A stretch of 64,000 bases of DNA from CADCWK01 sp964244115 (GTDB taxonomy: Bacteria > Chloroflexota > Chloroflexia > Thermomicrobiales > UBA6265): contig CAXTHM010000007.1 of NCBI GenBank assembly GCA_964244115.1, positions 13,122 to 77,121 on the forward strand. The letters run 5' to 3'. Of this stretch, positions 18,060 to 26,877 are shown one piece after another; position 1 is the first letter of the stretch, and every line of letters begins with the position of its first letter. The notes under the pieces are model-generated. The model saw nothing but the letters and a program-made list of their open reading frames with translations. It did no database searches and was not told the origin of the DNA. The translations under genes were made by a program, and so were the position numbers.

Positions 18060-18811
18060 CAGGCGGCGAACCGGTAGCCGACGCCCCAGACGGTGCCGAT
18101 CCGCTGGCCAGCAGGTCCGAGCTTCTTCCGCAGGCGGACGACATGGCTATCGACGGTCCGGTCGAAGACCTCGATCTCATCCCCCCAGATCCGCTCCAGC
18201 AGATAGGCGCGGCTGAACGCGCGCCCGGGGTTGCTCGCCAGCATCGAGAGCAGGTCGAACTCGCGCCGGGTCAGATCGACGGGCAGCCCCTCGACCGTCA
18301 CCGTCCGGCCGGACGGGTCGATGATCAGCTCGCTGTGCCGAATCAGGGCGGCCCCGGTCGACGATGCCGTCACGCCCGGCGGCACGACGCTGGGGTCGGC
18401 AGCGGACGCGACGACGGCGGCGTAGGCGGCCGGCGCCGCGGGCACGGCGTTGCCGACCCGGCGCAGGATCGCGTGGACCCGGGCAAGGAGTTCCCGCATC
18501 CCGAAGGGCTTGGTCACGTAGTCGTCGGCGCCGACCTCGAGCCCGACGACACGGTCGATCTCCTCCCCGCGGGCGGTCAGCATGATGATCGGCATCAGGT
18601 GGTTCTGGCGGATCCGGCGGCAGACGGTCAGACCGTCGAGTCCGGGGAGCATCCAGTCGAGGATGATCAGGTCGATCCGCTCCTCGGCGACGGCGACCAG
18701 GGCCGACGGGCCGTCGAAGGCCTGCCGCACGGTGTAGCCGTCCTGGATGAGGTGGGAGCGGATCAGGTTGCAGATGTCGACGTCGTCTTCGACGACCAGG
18801 ATGTGCGTCAT
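18059..18811 (-). CDS. OmpR/PhoB-family response regulator
   Basis: A two-component transcription factor of 250 residues. The receiver domain (1-120) has acidic residues D9/D10, phospho-acceptor D52 in LILDWMLPGLDG and the conserved Lys in YVTKPFG. A linker of about 40 Ala/Val-rich residues follows, then a winged-helix DNA-binding domain (DLTRREFDLLSMLASNPG to VWGVGYRFAA). It overlaps the kinase gene upstream by four bases and the membrane gene downstream by one, so the three are one coupled operon. Confidence 0.95.
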   Translation of the reverse strand: MTHILVVEDDVDICNLIRSHLIQDGYTVRQAFDGPSALVAVAEERIDLIILDWMLPGLDGLTVCRRIRQNHLMPIIMLTARGEEIDRVVGLEVGADDYVTKPFGMRELLARVHAILRRVGNAVPAAPAAYAAVVASAADPSVVPPGVTASSTGAALIRHSELIIDPSGRTVTVEGLPVDLTRREFDLLSMLASNPGRAFSRAYLLERIWGDEIEVFDRTVDSHVVRLRKKLGPAGQRIGTVWGVGYRFAA

Positions 18812-20328
18812 CGGGCAGGGCCTCCGGTGAACCAGCGAGCGTCGGGGTGGGACAGAACCGGGACCGGGACTCCGACCGTCGCCCTCCGGAGCCGGACGAA
18901 GAACTGGCTGCCCTCCCCGACCACGCTCCGGGCCGAGATCGTTCCGCCCATCGCGGAGACGAGGTCCTTGACGATCGAGAGCCCGAGGCCGAAGCCACCG
19001 GACGCGCGGTTGCGGGACGCGTCGACGCGGTAGAACCGCTCGAAGATCCGGTCCAGATCCTCCTGCTCGATCCCGGCCCCGGTGTCGGCGACGGTGATCG
19101 TCAGGTATCCAGGGTCGTGCCGGCCGTCCGGGTCGATCTCCGTGACGGACATCGAGACGATCCCGCCGGCGTGGGTGTGGGTGATGGCATTCCGGACCAG
19201 GTTGAGCAGGACCTGGGCGAGCCGGTCGCGGTCGGCCATGACCAGCGGCAGGGCGCCGGACTCCTCGACGACGACCGTCACGCTCCGATCCCGCCAGGCC
19301 AGCGGGGCCAGCGTCTCATGGACCTCCCGCACGACCGATGAGGCGTCCATCGCCCGCAGGGTCAGGCTGAGCTCGCCGGCCTCGGAGCGGGCCAGCGCCA
19401 GCAGGTCGTCGACCAGGGCACCGAGCCGCTCGGTCTCGCGGTGGATGATGCCGAGGTAGGTGCCGAACTGCGCATCGCCGGCCGGACCGGCGCCACCATT
19501 CGCCTCGGCGTTCTCGGCCGCGATCATCAGCGACTCGACGTGGCCGCGAATGCTGGCGACCGGGGTCCGAAGCTCGTGCGACACGTTGACCATCAGCTCC
19601 CGGCGGCTCTGCTCGGCCCGGGCGGCGTTGACCCGCTCGCGGGCCGCCTCGGCCTCCGAGACACCGACCCGAAGGGTCGCGTCGCTCGGGCCGAGCATCA
19701 GGCGGGCGAAGCGGCCGTAGACGAAGGCCACCCCGTTGATGGCATGTAAGGCCGGGATGACCAGCAAGAGCCCGAGGACGAACGTCGCCAGGTTCTCCGT
19801 CGCGCTCTGCGTGCCGAACATCGGGCTGATCGAGACGAGCACCGGGTGCAGCAGGAGGTACCAGATCCCGGAGACCATCCACCAGAGCCCGGCACAGATG
19901 AGGGCGCCGATCGGCAGCTTGAGGAACAGGAAGAGGATATTGGTCCAGGTCACCGGGTCGCGGACGAACCGTCCGATGCGTCGCAGCAACCGCTCGCCCT
20001 GCGAGGAGATCGGGGACGGGATGCCGACCCCGATCCAGCGCCAGGCCAGCTGGCGCTCCAGACCGTTGGCCCAACCCGCGATCGCCAGGCCGATCAGGAA
20101 CAGCGGGATACCGACGATGGCGACGCTGAGCGCCACGCCGAACAGGAGGAACGCACCGAGGAGCGCGAAGTAGATCGCCCCGAGCGGCAGACTGAAGACG
20201 AGATAGGCGAGGTTCCAGATCGTCTGCCGCCGGAAGGGTGAGAGCAGCAGCCAGCGGACCGGACTCCGCCAGTCGCGATCCCACTCTTCGATCACCTCAT
20301 GGACGATGCGGCCGACGGGAACTGCCAC
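18808..20328 (-). CDS. Sensor-domain histidine kinase
   Basis: Membrane sensor kinase of 506 residues. The first 215 residues contain several membrane helices in the pattern of the Sensor family (SLPLGAIYFALLGAFLLFGV and GIPLFLIGLAIAGWANGLERQL). HisKA carries phospho-acceptor His in VNVSHELRTPVASIRGH. HATPase has the N-box LLNLVRNAITHTH, then ADTGAGIEQEDLDRIFERFYR and GFGLGLSIVKDLV. Sensor-domain kinases are more often NarL-type, so pairing with an OmpR-type regulator is notable. The signal is unknown; the downstream exported GIN protein suggests envelope monitoring. Confidence 0.93.
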   Translation of the reverse strand: MAVPVGRIVHEVIEEWDRDWRSPVRWLLLSPFRRQTIWNLAYLVFSLPLGAIYFALLGAFLLFGVALSVAIVGIPLFLIGLAIAGWANGLERQLAWRWIGVGIPSPISSQGERLLRRIGRFVRDPVTWTNILFLFLKLPIGALICAGLWWMVSGIWYLLLHPVLVSISPMFGTQSATENLATFVLGLLLVIPALHAINGVAFVYGRFARLMLGPSDATLRVGVSEAEAARERVNAARAEQSRRELMVNVSHELRTPVASIRGHVESLMIAAENAEANGGAGPAGDAQFGTYLGIIHRETERLGALVDDLLALARSEAGELSLTLRAMDASSVVREVHETLAPLAWRDRSVTVVVEESGALPLVMADRDRLAQVLLNLVRNAITHTHAGGIVSMSVTEIDPDGRHDPGYLTITVADTGAGIEQEDLDRIFERFYRVDASRNRASGGFGLGLSIVKDLVSAMGGTISARSVVGEGSQFFVRLRRATVGVPVPVLSHPDARWFTGGPAR

Positions 20329-20529
20329 GGTATCGCGTTACCTCCACCCCTCGCGAACTCGAACCGACGGCGGCGCAGGATCAATCCGCTCGAAGTCGCT
20401 CCCTGTCATCGATCCAAGCATCGGCGGAATGTGTGACGGTCCGCCAGCGAGACTGTGTTGTTTCGATGATGTCCCGTCAATGATCCCGCATTGGCGGTCG
20501 CGCTTAGGAAGTATTCGAGGAAAAGCAAC

Positions 20530-20558
20530 ACTCCGGGATAGCGTTGCCATCCCGGAGT
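20530..20558 (-). terminator. Intrinsic terminator of the RNA helicase gene
   Basis: A 9-bp stem (20530-20538 with 20550-20558) is followed on the minus strand by GTTGCTTTT. It lies 42 bases after the helicase stop. The rest of 20329-20599 shows no gene. Confidence 0.7.
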
Positions 20559-20599
20559 ATCTCTCGTCACGTCTCAGAATCGAAGATCAGCGGGCGGGA

Positions 20600-23368
20600 T
20601 CAGGAGCCGCTGGCGCCGTTCTCGTCGCGCTGGAACGGGCGGTAGGGCTGCTCGCCCTGCGGGCTCCGGCGGGGGCGGTCGAAGGACCGGCCGGCGCCGT
20701 TGTCGCCCTCACGCTCGAAGCGGCGGGGCGGGGCGCCCGGCCCGTCGAAGCGACGCGGGCCGGCGGAGCGATCGAACTCACGGTCGTCCCGGCGCGGACC
20801 ACGGTCATCACGGGGTCCGTCATCCCGGCGGGGTCCACGCTCATCGCGGGGACCATCGAAGCGGCGTGGGCCCCGGTCGTTCCGGTCGAACCCGGACTGG
20901 CCGTCACGCGGGCCACGGTCGCTCCCGAAGGGCGGGCGATCGCCGCCCGGCCCGCGGCCCGGTCCACCCGGCCCACGGTCGTTGCCGCCGCGGTACTGGC
21001 GCGGGCCGCGGTCGTTGCCGAAGTTGCGTCCACCGGGACCCCGGTCGCCGCGGTCGGGGCGGCCCCCGAAGTCACCGCCCCCGCCACCGCCACCGCGCTC
21101 ACCGGTCCGGGGCGGCTCGTTAGAGACCTCGGCGCTGACGGCGCGGCCCTTCATCCGGATAGTCGCCATGGCCTGGAGGACCGCCTCGACACTGGCGGTC
21201 GGAACGTCGACGAAGGTCGAAGCGTCGAGGATGTCGATCGCGCCGATGCTGCGGCCCGGGATGTTGGCCTCGTTGGCGATGGCGCCGACGATGTCCTGCG
21301 GGCGGATGCCCTGGGCCCGGCCGATGTTCAGGAACAGGCGGGTCATGCCCTGCTCGCCCCTGGCGGCGCCGCGCGGAGCGGAGGAGTTGAAGACGGCGAG
21401 GTCATCCTCGGCCTGATCGACGATGGAGCCACGTCCGGTCTCGTCGGCGTACAGCTTGAGCACCGCCGCCGCGATCGCCGACATGTCGTTGTCCTCGGCG
21501 AGCTGCTCGACGACTTCGAGGTACGGCTCGTAGTTGGACTCGTCACGCAGGGTGTCGCTGATGATCGTCTTCATCGCCTCGCGGCGACGATCGGCGACGT
21601 CGGTCAGCGTCGGCAGCTTGCGCAGGTCGATCTTGCCCTTGGTGGCCCGCTCGATCTGACGCAGCCAGCGCAGTTCACGCGGGGAGACGAGGGTGATCGC
21701 CTCGCCGGTCTTGCCCGCCCGGCCCGTCCGCCCGACGCGGTGGACATAGGCCTCGGTGCTCTCCGGGATGTCGAAGTTGATGACGTGGCTGACATCGGGG
21801 ATGTCCAGGCCACGGGCCGCGACGTCGGTCGCGATCAGGATCTCGGCCTGGCCGGCGCGGAAGCGGCGCATGACGCGGTCGCGCTGGGCCTGGGACAGGT
21901 CGCCGTGGAGCGTCTCGACCGCGTACCCGCGAGCGAGCAGCGCCTCGCCGAGCTCGTCGACGCCGTTCTTGGTCCGGCAGAAGATCATCGCGCTCTGGGG
22001 CTCTTCCGCATCCAGGATCCGGTTGAGCACATCGACCTTGCGGGAGCGCGGCACCTCGTAGGCGCTCTGCGTGATCGTCGAGACGGTCACTTCCTTGCCG
22101 CGGACCGTGATCCGGGCCGGGTCCTTCATGTGGGTCCGGGCGAGGTCGGCGATCCGCGGCGGCATCGTGGCGGAGAACAGCGCCATCTGACGATCACCGG
22201 GGACCTGCCCGAGGATCCAGTCGACATCGTCGATGAAGCCCATGTCGAGCATCTCATCGGCTTCGTCGAGGACGAAGTAGCGGGCGAACTCCAGCGACAG
22301 GGAGCCACGGCGCATGTGGTCCATGACGCGGCCCGGCGTGCCGACGACGATCTGGACGCCACGCTGGAGACCACGGAGCTGGCGCTCGTAAGCCTGGCCA
22401 CCGTAGATCGGCAGCGTCTGGACTTCCTTGTGCTTGCCGTACTTGTGGAGCGCCTCGGCGACCTGGATCGCGAGTTCGCGGGTCGGGCAGAGGATCAGCG
22501 CCTGGACGTGGCGGTCGCGCGGGTCGATCTGCTCGATGATCGGCAGACCGAACGCGGCCGTCTTGCCGGAGCCGGTCTGGGCCTGGGCGATGACGTCGCG
22601 ACCGGCCAGCAGGTCGGGGATGGTGGCGACCTGAATCGGGCTGGGGGCCTCGTAGCCGACTTCCTTGAGCGAGGTCAGCAGGGCGCCGGTCAGTCCGAGG
22701 TCCTCGAAGCTGACGGACGGCTCATCGGAGTCGTCGTCGGCGCGGCGGGCGGAGGCCTCTCCGGTCGTGTCGCTGGAGCCGCGCGGCGCAGCCACCGTCG
22801 AGACCGGCTCGGCCTCGGCGACCGGCTCGGCCTCGGTGACCGGATCCGCTTCGGCGACCGGCTCGTCGGCGACCGGTGCCATGACGGCCTCAGCGGTCGA
22901 AGACTCCTCGTCGACCGGGGCGTCCGTCGTCGAGGCGGTCAGGTCGGTCTCGACGGCAGGTGCGTCGGCCGCCTCGAGGACGGTCTCGGTGGCTCCGTCC
23001 GTGGGGTCACTCACGACCAGCGGCTGCTCGGTCGCGGTCTCCTCGGTGGCGACGGTCTCGGCGACCGGCTCCTTGACCTTGGCGCGGCTGGCTCGGGGCT
23101 TGGCGGGCTTCTTCTTGGCCGGGGCGGCCTCTACGGCCTCCTCGGCGAGAGCGACGGCCTCGTCGGTCTCGTCCGCGTCGGCGGAACCGACGGCAGGGGG
23201 GGCAATCGGCTCACCGTCGGTAACGGGGACCTCGTTGCCACTGATGTCGATCTGGGCCGTGTCAGACGTATCCGTCGTCTCGGGCTCGACCTGGAGGTCG
23301 GTCATCTGGGTGGTGTCGCTCACGTCGGGTTCCGACGCAGGCCGAACTGCTGTCCGCGATGCGGGCAT
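20600..23368 (-). CDS. DEAD-box RNA helicase with DbpA-type RNA-binding domain
   Basis: ATP-dependent RNA helicase of the CsdA/DeaD type, 922 residues. An acidic Ala/Glu/Thr-rich N-terminus (about 200 residues) precedes the core: Q-motif FEDLGLTGALL, AQTGSGKTAAF, PTRELAIQ, DEADEMLDMGF, SATMP and HRVGRTGRAGKTG. A DbpA-like RNA-binding domain follows (LFLNIGRAQGIRPQDIVGAI to GRAVSAEVS). The last 180 residues are RGG/DRGPR repeats, a disordered RNA-binding tail. The ATG at 23368 has AAAGGA seven bases upstream; the longer frame lacks this. It probably acts in ribosome assembly and mRNA decay under stress. The antisense 1074-codon frame is a shadow. Confidence 0.95.
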   Translation of the reverse strand: MPASRTAVRPASEPDVSDTTQMTDLQVEPETTDTSDTAQIDISGNEVPVTDGEPIAPPAVGSADADETDEAVALAEEAVEAAPAKKKPAKPRASRAKVKEPVAETVATEETATEQPLVVSDPTDGATETVLEAADAPAVETDLTASTTDAPVDEESSTAEAVMAPVADEPVAEADPVTEAEPVAEAEPVSTVAAPRGSSDTTGEASARRADDDSDEPSVSFEDLGLTGALLTSLKEVGYEAPSPIQVATIPDLLAGRDVIAQAQTGSGKTAAFGLPIIEQIDPRDRHVQALILCPTRELAIQVAEALHKYGKHKEVQTLPIYGGQAYERQLRGLQRGVQIVVGTPGRVMDHMRRGSLSLEFARYFVLDEADEMLDMGFIDDVDWILGQVPGDRQMALFSATMPPRIADLARTHMKDPARITVRGKEVTVSTITQSAYEVPRSRKVDVLNRILDAEEPQSAMIFCRTKNGVDELGEALLARGYAVETLHGDLSQAQRDRVMRRFRAGQAEILIATDVAARGLDIPDVSHVINFDIPESTEAYVHRVGRTGRAGKTGEAITLVSPRELRWLRQIERATKGKIDLRKLPTLTDVADRRREAMKTIISDTLRDESNYEPYLEVVEQLAEDNDMSAIAAAVLKLYADETGRGSIVDQAEDDLAVFNSSAPRGAARGEQGMTRLFLNIGRAQGIRPQDIVGAIANEANIPGRSIGAIDILDASTFVDVPTASVEAVLQAMATIRMKGRAVSAEVSNEPPRTGERGGGGGGGDFGGRPDRGDRGPGGRNFGNDRGPRQYRGGNDRGPGGPGRGPGGDRPPFGSDRGPRDGQSGFDRNDRGPRRFDGPRDERGPRRDDGPRDDRGPRRDDREFDRSAGPRRFDGPGAPPRRFEREGDNGAGRSFDRPRRSPQGEQPYRPFQRDENGASGS

Positions 23369-23693
23369 GGGTGGTCCTTTACATGGCGTAACGAACGCCT
23401 GAGAGCCAGCAGCAGAGGACACGCGCACGCAGGGGATCCTGGGAGATTGCGACGTGGTCCGTTACGGGCAAGAGCTAGGTGGTCGGCGGCTAACGCGAGA
23501 TGCGCGGTGAACCTGAACACCCCATCGTGATGGGGGTCAATCAGCGCCGGGCCGACAGAAGGGCTGAGCGCTGCTCGCGACGCCGCTGGTCGCGGTTCCC
23601 ATGGGGCGAGTGCCACCCGGTCACCATGCCAGCTTGGGCATGGCCAGCAGTCAGAGAGCTGAGGAGGGGAAGGCACCAGCGATGTGGCGCAAC
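23369..23693 (-). other. Long structured 5' leader of the RNA helicase
   Basis: If transcription starts near 23693, the helicase message has a leader of about 325 bases. It contains small hairpins, for example CCATGCC/GGCATGG around 23619-23640 and CCCCAT/ATGGGG around 23521-23537. No convincing leader gene is seen. Long leaders are known for cold-shock helicases such as E. coli csdA. Confidence 0.4.
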
Positions 23694-23699
23694 TAACAT

Positions 23700-23708
23700 A
23701 GTATAGCA
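23700..23708 (-). promoter_or_regulatory. Extended -10 promoter of the RNA helicase
   Basis: On the minus strand the bases read TGCTATACT, an extended -10 element. A clear -35 is not visible. The same TGCTATACT appears upstream of rpsB and the SH3-domain gene. The remaining bases up to 23977 hold no other recognised element. Confidence 0.5.
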
Positions 23709-23977
23709 GAGATTCGGTTCGGCTTACACCCGGTTAGTGAGCCAGCCGGGACCAGGAGACGCCACCGACGCGACGATCATGGCGCCGGCAACGGTCGCGC
23801 CGGCTGCGATCTCGCTGACATGAAGACCGGACGGTCTCGCCGGCGGTGGCCCGATCCGATCCACCGGACTCGGCCTGGGCATCCTGCTCGTCAGGACCCT
23901 GCCCCGGTTTCCCGACCTGCTAGGCTACCGCCCAGAGATGACCACGCCATCGGTGCAGTTCAGCAAGGAATATCCAG

Positions 23978-26674
23978 GTGCAATCTGATCAGGACCCCCG
24001 GAACAACGGCGCCAGTCGGGCCGTGACGACGACCGATGACAACCCGATCATTCCCGGGATCGATGCCGAACTCGATGCTCTGGAGTCGATCGGCGCTCTT
24101 GAGGAGGATGCCGACGCTGGACCGGTGGTCCCGACGATCGACACGGCCCGCGCCGAAGTGGACGCCGCCGCCGCGGTCGACGACCCGGCCGCCGAGGGTC
24201 TGGCCTACCGGCGGCGCTTCCGCGGGCTGATCGGCGTCCGGAGCAAGGTTCCGATCCGGGATCGCTCCGTTCTCTCGCTCGTCTACACGCCCGGCGTCGC
24301 CGAGGCCTGCCTCGCGATCGAGCAGGACCCGATCTCGTCCTACGATCTCACCTGTCGCGGCAACACGGTCGCGATCCTGACCGACGGCTCCGACCTGTTC
24401 GGGCGCCAGGGCGGCACCGGCATGGAGGCCCTACCGATCGAAGAGGGCAAGAGCGTCATCTTCAAGACGTTCGCCGGCATCGACGCCTTCCCGATCTGCC
24501 TGGAGAGTCACGACGTCGCCCGGGCCGTCCGGGCCGGCATCGCGATCGCCCCGACCTTCGGCGCCCTCTGCCTCGACGACATCGCCGCGCCCGCCGCCTT
24601 CACGATCGCCGACCAGCTCGAGAAGGCCGCCGACATCCCCGTCTTCTCCAACCAGCACCACGGCACCGCGGTCCTCGTCCTCGGGGCGCTGCTCAACGCC
24701 CTGAAGGTGACCGACCGGACTGCCGCCACGACCCGGATCGTAATCAGCGGGGCCGGTGTCGCCGGCATCGGCGTCGCCCGGCTCCTCGTCCGGTCCGGCT
24801 TCACCGACGTGATCGTCTGCGACCGGGCCGGCGCGATCCACCGCTACCGCTCGGAGCGGATGCACTGGGCCAAGGCCTACGTCGCCAAGGAGACCAACCT
24901 GGGCGACCGCCGCGGCAACCTCGCCGAGATGCTGAAGGGGGCCGACGTCTTCGTCGGTCTCAGCACCGGCGGGATCGTCGACGAGGCGATGATCGCCAGC
25001 ATGGCGCCGGACCCGATCGTCTTCGCCCTTGCCGTCCCGGACCCGGAAGTGACGCCGGCCGTCGCCCGGGCCGCCGGCGCCCGGGTGATCGCGACGGGAC
25101 GCTCCGACTTCGCCAACCAGATGGACGTCTCGCTGGTCTTCCCCGGCGTCTTCCGCGGGCTGCTCGACAGCCGGGCCCGGAACATCCGGCTCCGGACGCT
25201 CCGCTACGCCGCGGAGGCGCTGGCCGGCATGGTCGGCCACGACGAGCTCAACGCCGACTTCATCGTCCCCCGGATCTTCGACTTCCGTGTGGCCCCCGCG
25301 ATCGCCCAGGCCGTCGCCCGGGCAGCGATCGAGACCGGCGAGGCCGGTCGCGCGATCGACCCGGCCGAGGTCGCGGCCCGGACGCGGCGCTTCGTTTATG
25401 AAGGCCGCTTCCAGCCTGCGACCCCGCGGGCGAACGGCGACCAGCGCACGTTCAAGGAGGAGTCGATCGACCTCCGGCGGCGGCACGGCGGCGTGCTGGA
25501 GATCGAGAGCAAGCTCCCGATCCGCGACCATCACATCCTCAACATGGTCTACGTCCCGCCGGCGGCCTACATCCCGGCCCAGATCATTCGCGAGAACCCG
25601 AGCGAGGTCACGAACCTGACCAGCAAGGGCAACCTGGTCGCGATCGTCACCGACGGTTCGGCGGTCCTCGGGCTGGGCGACATCGGTCCGCAGGCGTCGC
25701 TGCCGGTCATGGAGGGCAAGGCCGTCCTGTTCCGCTCGCTGGCCGGGGTCGAGGCCTTCCCGATCTGCCTCCAGTCGCGGGACGTCGATGAGATCGTCGA
25801 CATCGTCGCCTCGATCTCCCCGTCGTTCGGCGGGATCAACCTGGAAGACATCGCCGCGCCGCGGTGCTTCGAGATCGAGCGCAAGCTGCGGGAACGCCTG
25901 GCGATGCCGGTCTTCCACGACGATCAGCACGGCACGGCGATCGTCGTCTCAGCCGGGGTGATCAACGCCCTCAAGCTCCGCGAGACCCCGATTGCCGACG
26001 CCCGGATCACGATCAACGGGGCCGGCGCGGCCGGCGTGGCGGTCGCGAAGCTGCTGCTCGCCTTCGGCGCCGGGGATGTGATCCTCTGCGACCGGGCCGG
26101 CGCGATCTACGACGGCCGGGCCGCCAACATGGACGATTCCAAGCGCGAGATCGCCCAGCTCACCAACCGCGACCGCCGGCACGGGTCGCTCGGCGATGTC
26201 CTCCGGGACGCCGACATCTTCATCGGTCTCTCGGCGCCGGGCGTGCTCTCACCGGAGATGATCCGGGGCATGGCGGCGAACCCGGTCGTCTTCGCCCTCG
26301 CCAACCCGACGCCGGAGATCCATCCGGACGAGGCCCGGTCGGCCGGCGCCCTCGCCGTCGCGACCGGCCGCAGCGACTTCCCCAACCAGATCAACAACTC
26401 CCTCGCCTTCCCCGGCGTGTTCCGGGGCGCCCTCGACATCGAGGCCCGGACGGTCAATGACGAGATGAAGATCGCCGCCGCCGAAGCGATCGCCACCTTC
26501 GTCACCGACCAGGAACTCTCGCCGGACTACCTGATCCCGGACAGCCTCGACCTGCGGGTCCCTCCGAAGGTCGCCGCCGCGGTAGCCCGGGCTGGGATCG
26601 CGACCGGCGTCGCTCGCCTCGACGTCGACCCGGCGACGATTGAGGCTCGGGCCCGAGACCTCGTCTACGAATAG
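23978..26674 (+). CDS. Tandem-fused malic enzyme (two malic modules in one chain)
   Basis: Malic enzymes decarboxylate malate to pyruvate with NAD(P)H formation. This 898-residue protein holds two complete modules, about residues 75-470 and 490-898. Module 2 keeps the family ligands: Tyr525, Lys581 in MEGK, Glu623/Asp624 in NLEDI, Asp648/649 in FHDDQHGT, Asn776 and Asn807; but the Tyr loop is YVPPAA instead of YTPGVA. Module 1 keeps YTPGVAEAC (Tyr103) and Lys158. It has lost the metal and substrate residues: NLED is LDD, HDD is SNQ, and both Asn sites are replaced (ALAVPDPE, NQMDVS). Both have Rossmann loops (GAGVAGIG, GAGAAGVA). Module 1 is therefore probably a pseudoenzyme, with regulatory or structural function inferred. 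The start is GTG, with AAGGA about nine bases upstream. It is unlike MaeB, whose extra half is phosphotransacetylase-like. Confidence 0.93.
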   Translation: MQSDQDPRNNGASRAVTTTDDNPIIPGIDAELDALESIGALEEDADAGPVVPTIDTARAEVDAAAAVDDPAAEGLAYRRRFRGLIGVRSKVPIRDRSVLSLVYTPGVAEACLAIEQDPISSYDLTCRGNTVAILTDGSDLFGRQGGTGMEALPIEEGKSVIFKTFAGIDAFPICLESHDVARAVRAGIAIAPTFGALCLDDIAAPAAFTIADQLEKAADIPVFSNQHHGTAVLVLGALLNALKVTDRTAATTRIVISGAGVAGIGVARLLVRSGFTDVIVCDRAGAIHRYRSERMHWAKAYVAKETNLGDRRGNLAEMLKGADVFVGLSTGGIVDEAMIASMAPDPIVFALAVPDPEVTPAVARAAGARVIATGRSDFANQMDVSLVFPGVFRGLLDSRARNIRLRTLRYAAEALAGMVGHDELNADFIVPRIFDFRVAPAIAQAVARAAIETGEAGRAIDPAEVAARTRRFVYEGRFQPATPRANGDQRTFKEESIDLRRRHGGVLEIESKLPIRDHHILNMVYVPPAAYIPAQIIRENPSEVTNLTSKGNLVAIVTDGSAVLGLGDIGPQASLPVMEGKAVLFRSLAGVEAFPICLQSRDVDEIVDIVASISPSFGGINLEDIAAPRCFEIERKLRERLAMPVFHDDQHGTAIVVSAGVINALKLRETPIADARITINGAGAAGVAVAKLLLAFGAGDVILCDRAGAIYDGRAANMDDSKREIAQLTNRDRRHGSLGDVLRDADIFIGLSAPGVLSPEMIRGMAANPVVFALANPTPEIHPDEARSAGALAVATGRSDFPNQINNSLAFPGVFRGALDIEARTVNDEMKIAAAEAIATFVTDQELSPDYLIPDSLDLRVPPKVAAAVARAGIATGVARLDVDPATIEARARDLVYE

Positions 26675-26877
26675 TCTCGGCAGGCTGATCCCCGACACTG
26701 GAAAGCGCGTCGTTGCGACAGACGGCGACCTTAGATCGTGTCATGTTCGCCGTAACAGCGTCCCACCTCGGCTCGGCTGACGAGCCGAACGGCTAAGCTA
26801 CCCAATGCGAAAGCCCGGCGCCGCGATGCTGGCGGTGGTCGGGTCTCGATGCGACATCGCTGTCGGAGCCTGGGACC

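Noticed and set aside
16606..18180. Single 524-codon minus-strand gene across the N run
   Set aside because: The upstream part of that frame is out of phase with the real membrane protein and overlaps the response regulator; the frame is joined only by the artificial gap length.
20840..21080. Tandem repeats resembling a CRISPR or satellite
   Set aside because: They are the coding repeats of the helicase RGG/DRGPR tail, with irregular spacing and no spacers.
20306..23530. 1074-codon open frame on the plus strand
   Set aside because: Exactly antisense to the DEAD-box helicase; low-complexity Val/Ala/Gly/Asp composition caused by GC-rich third positions.
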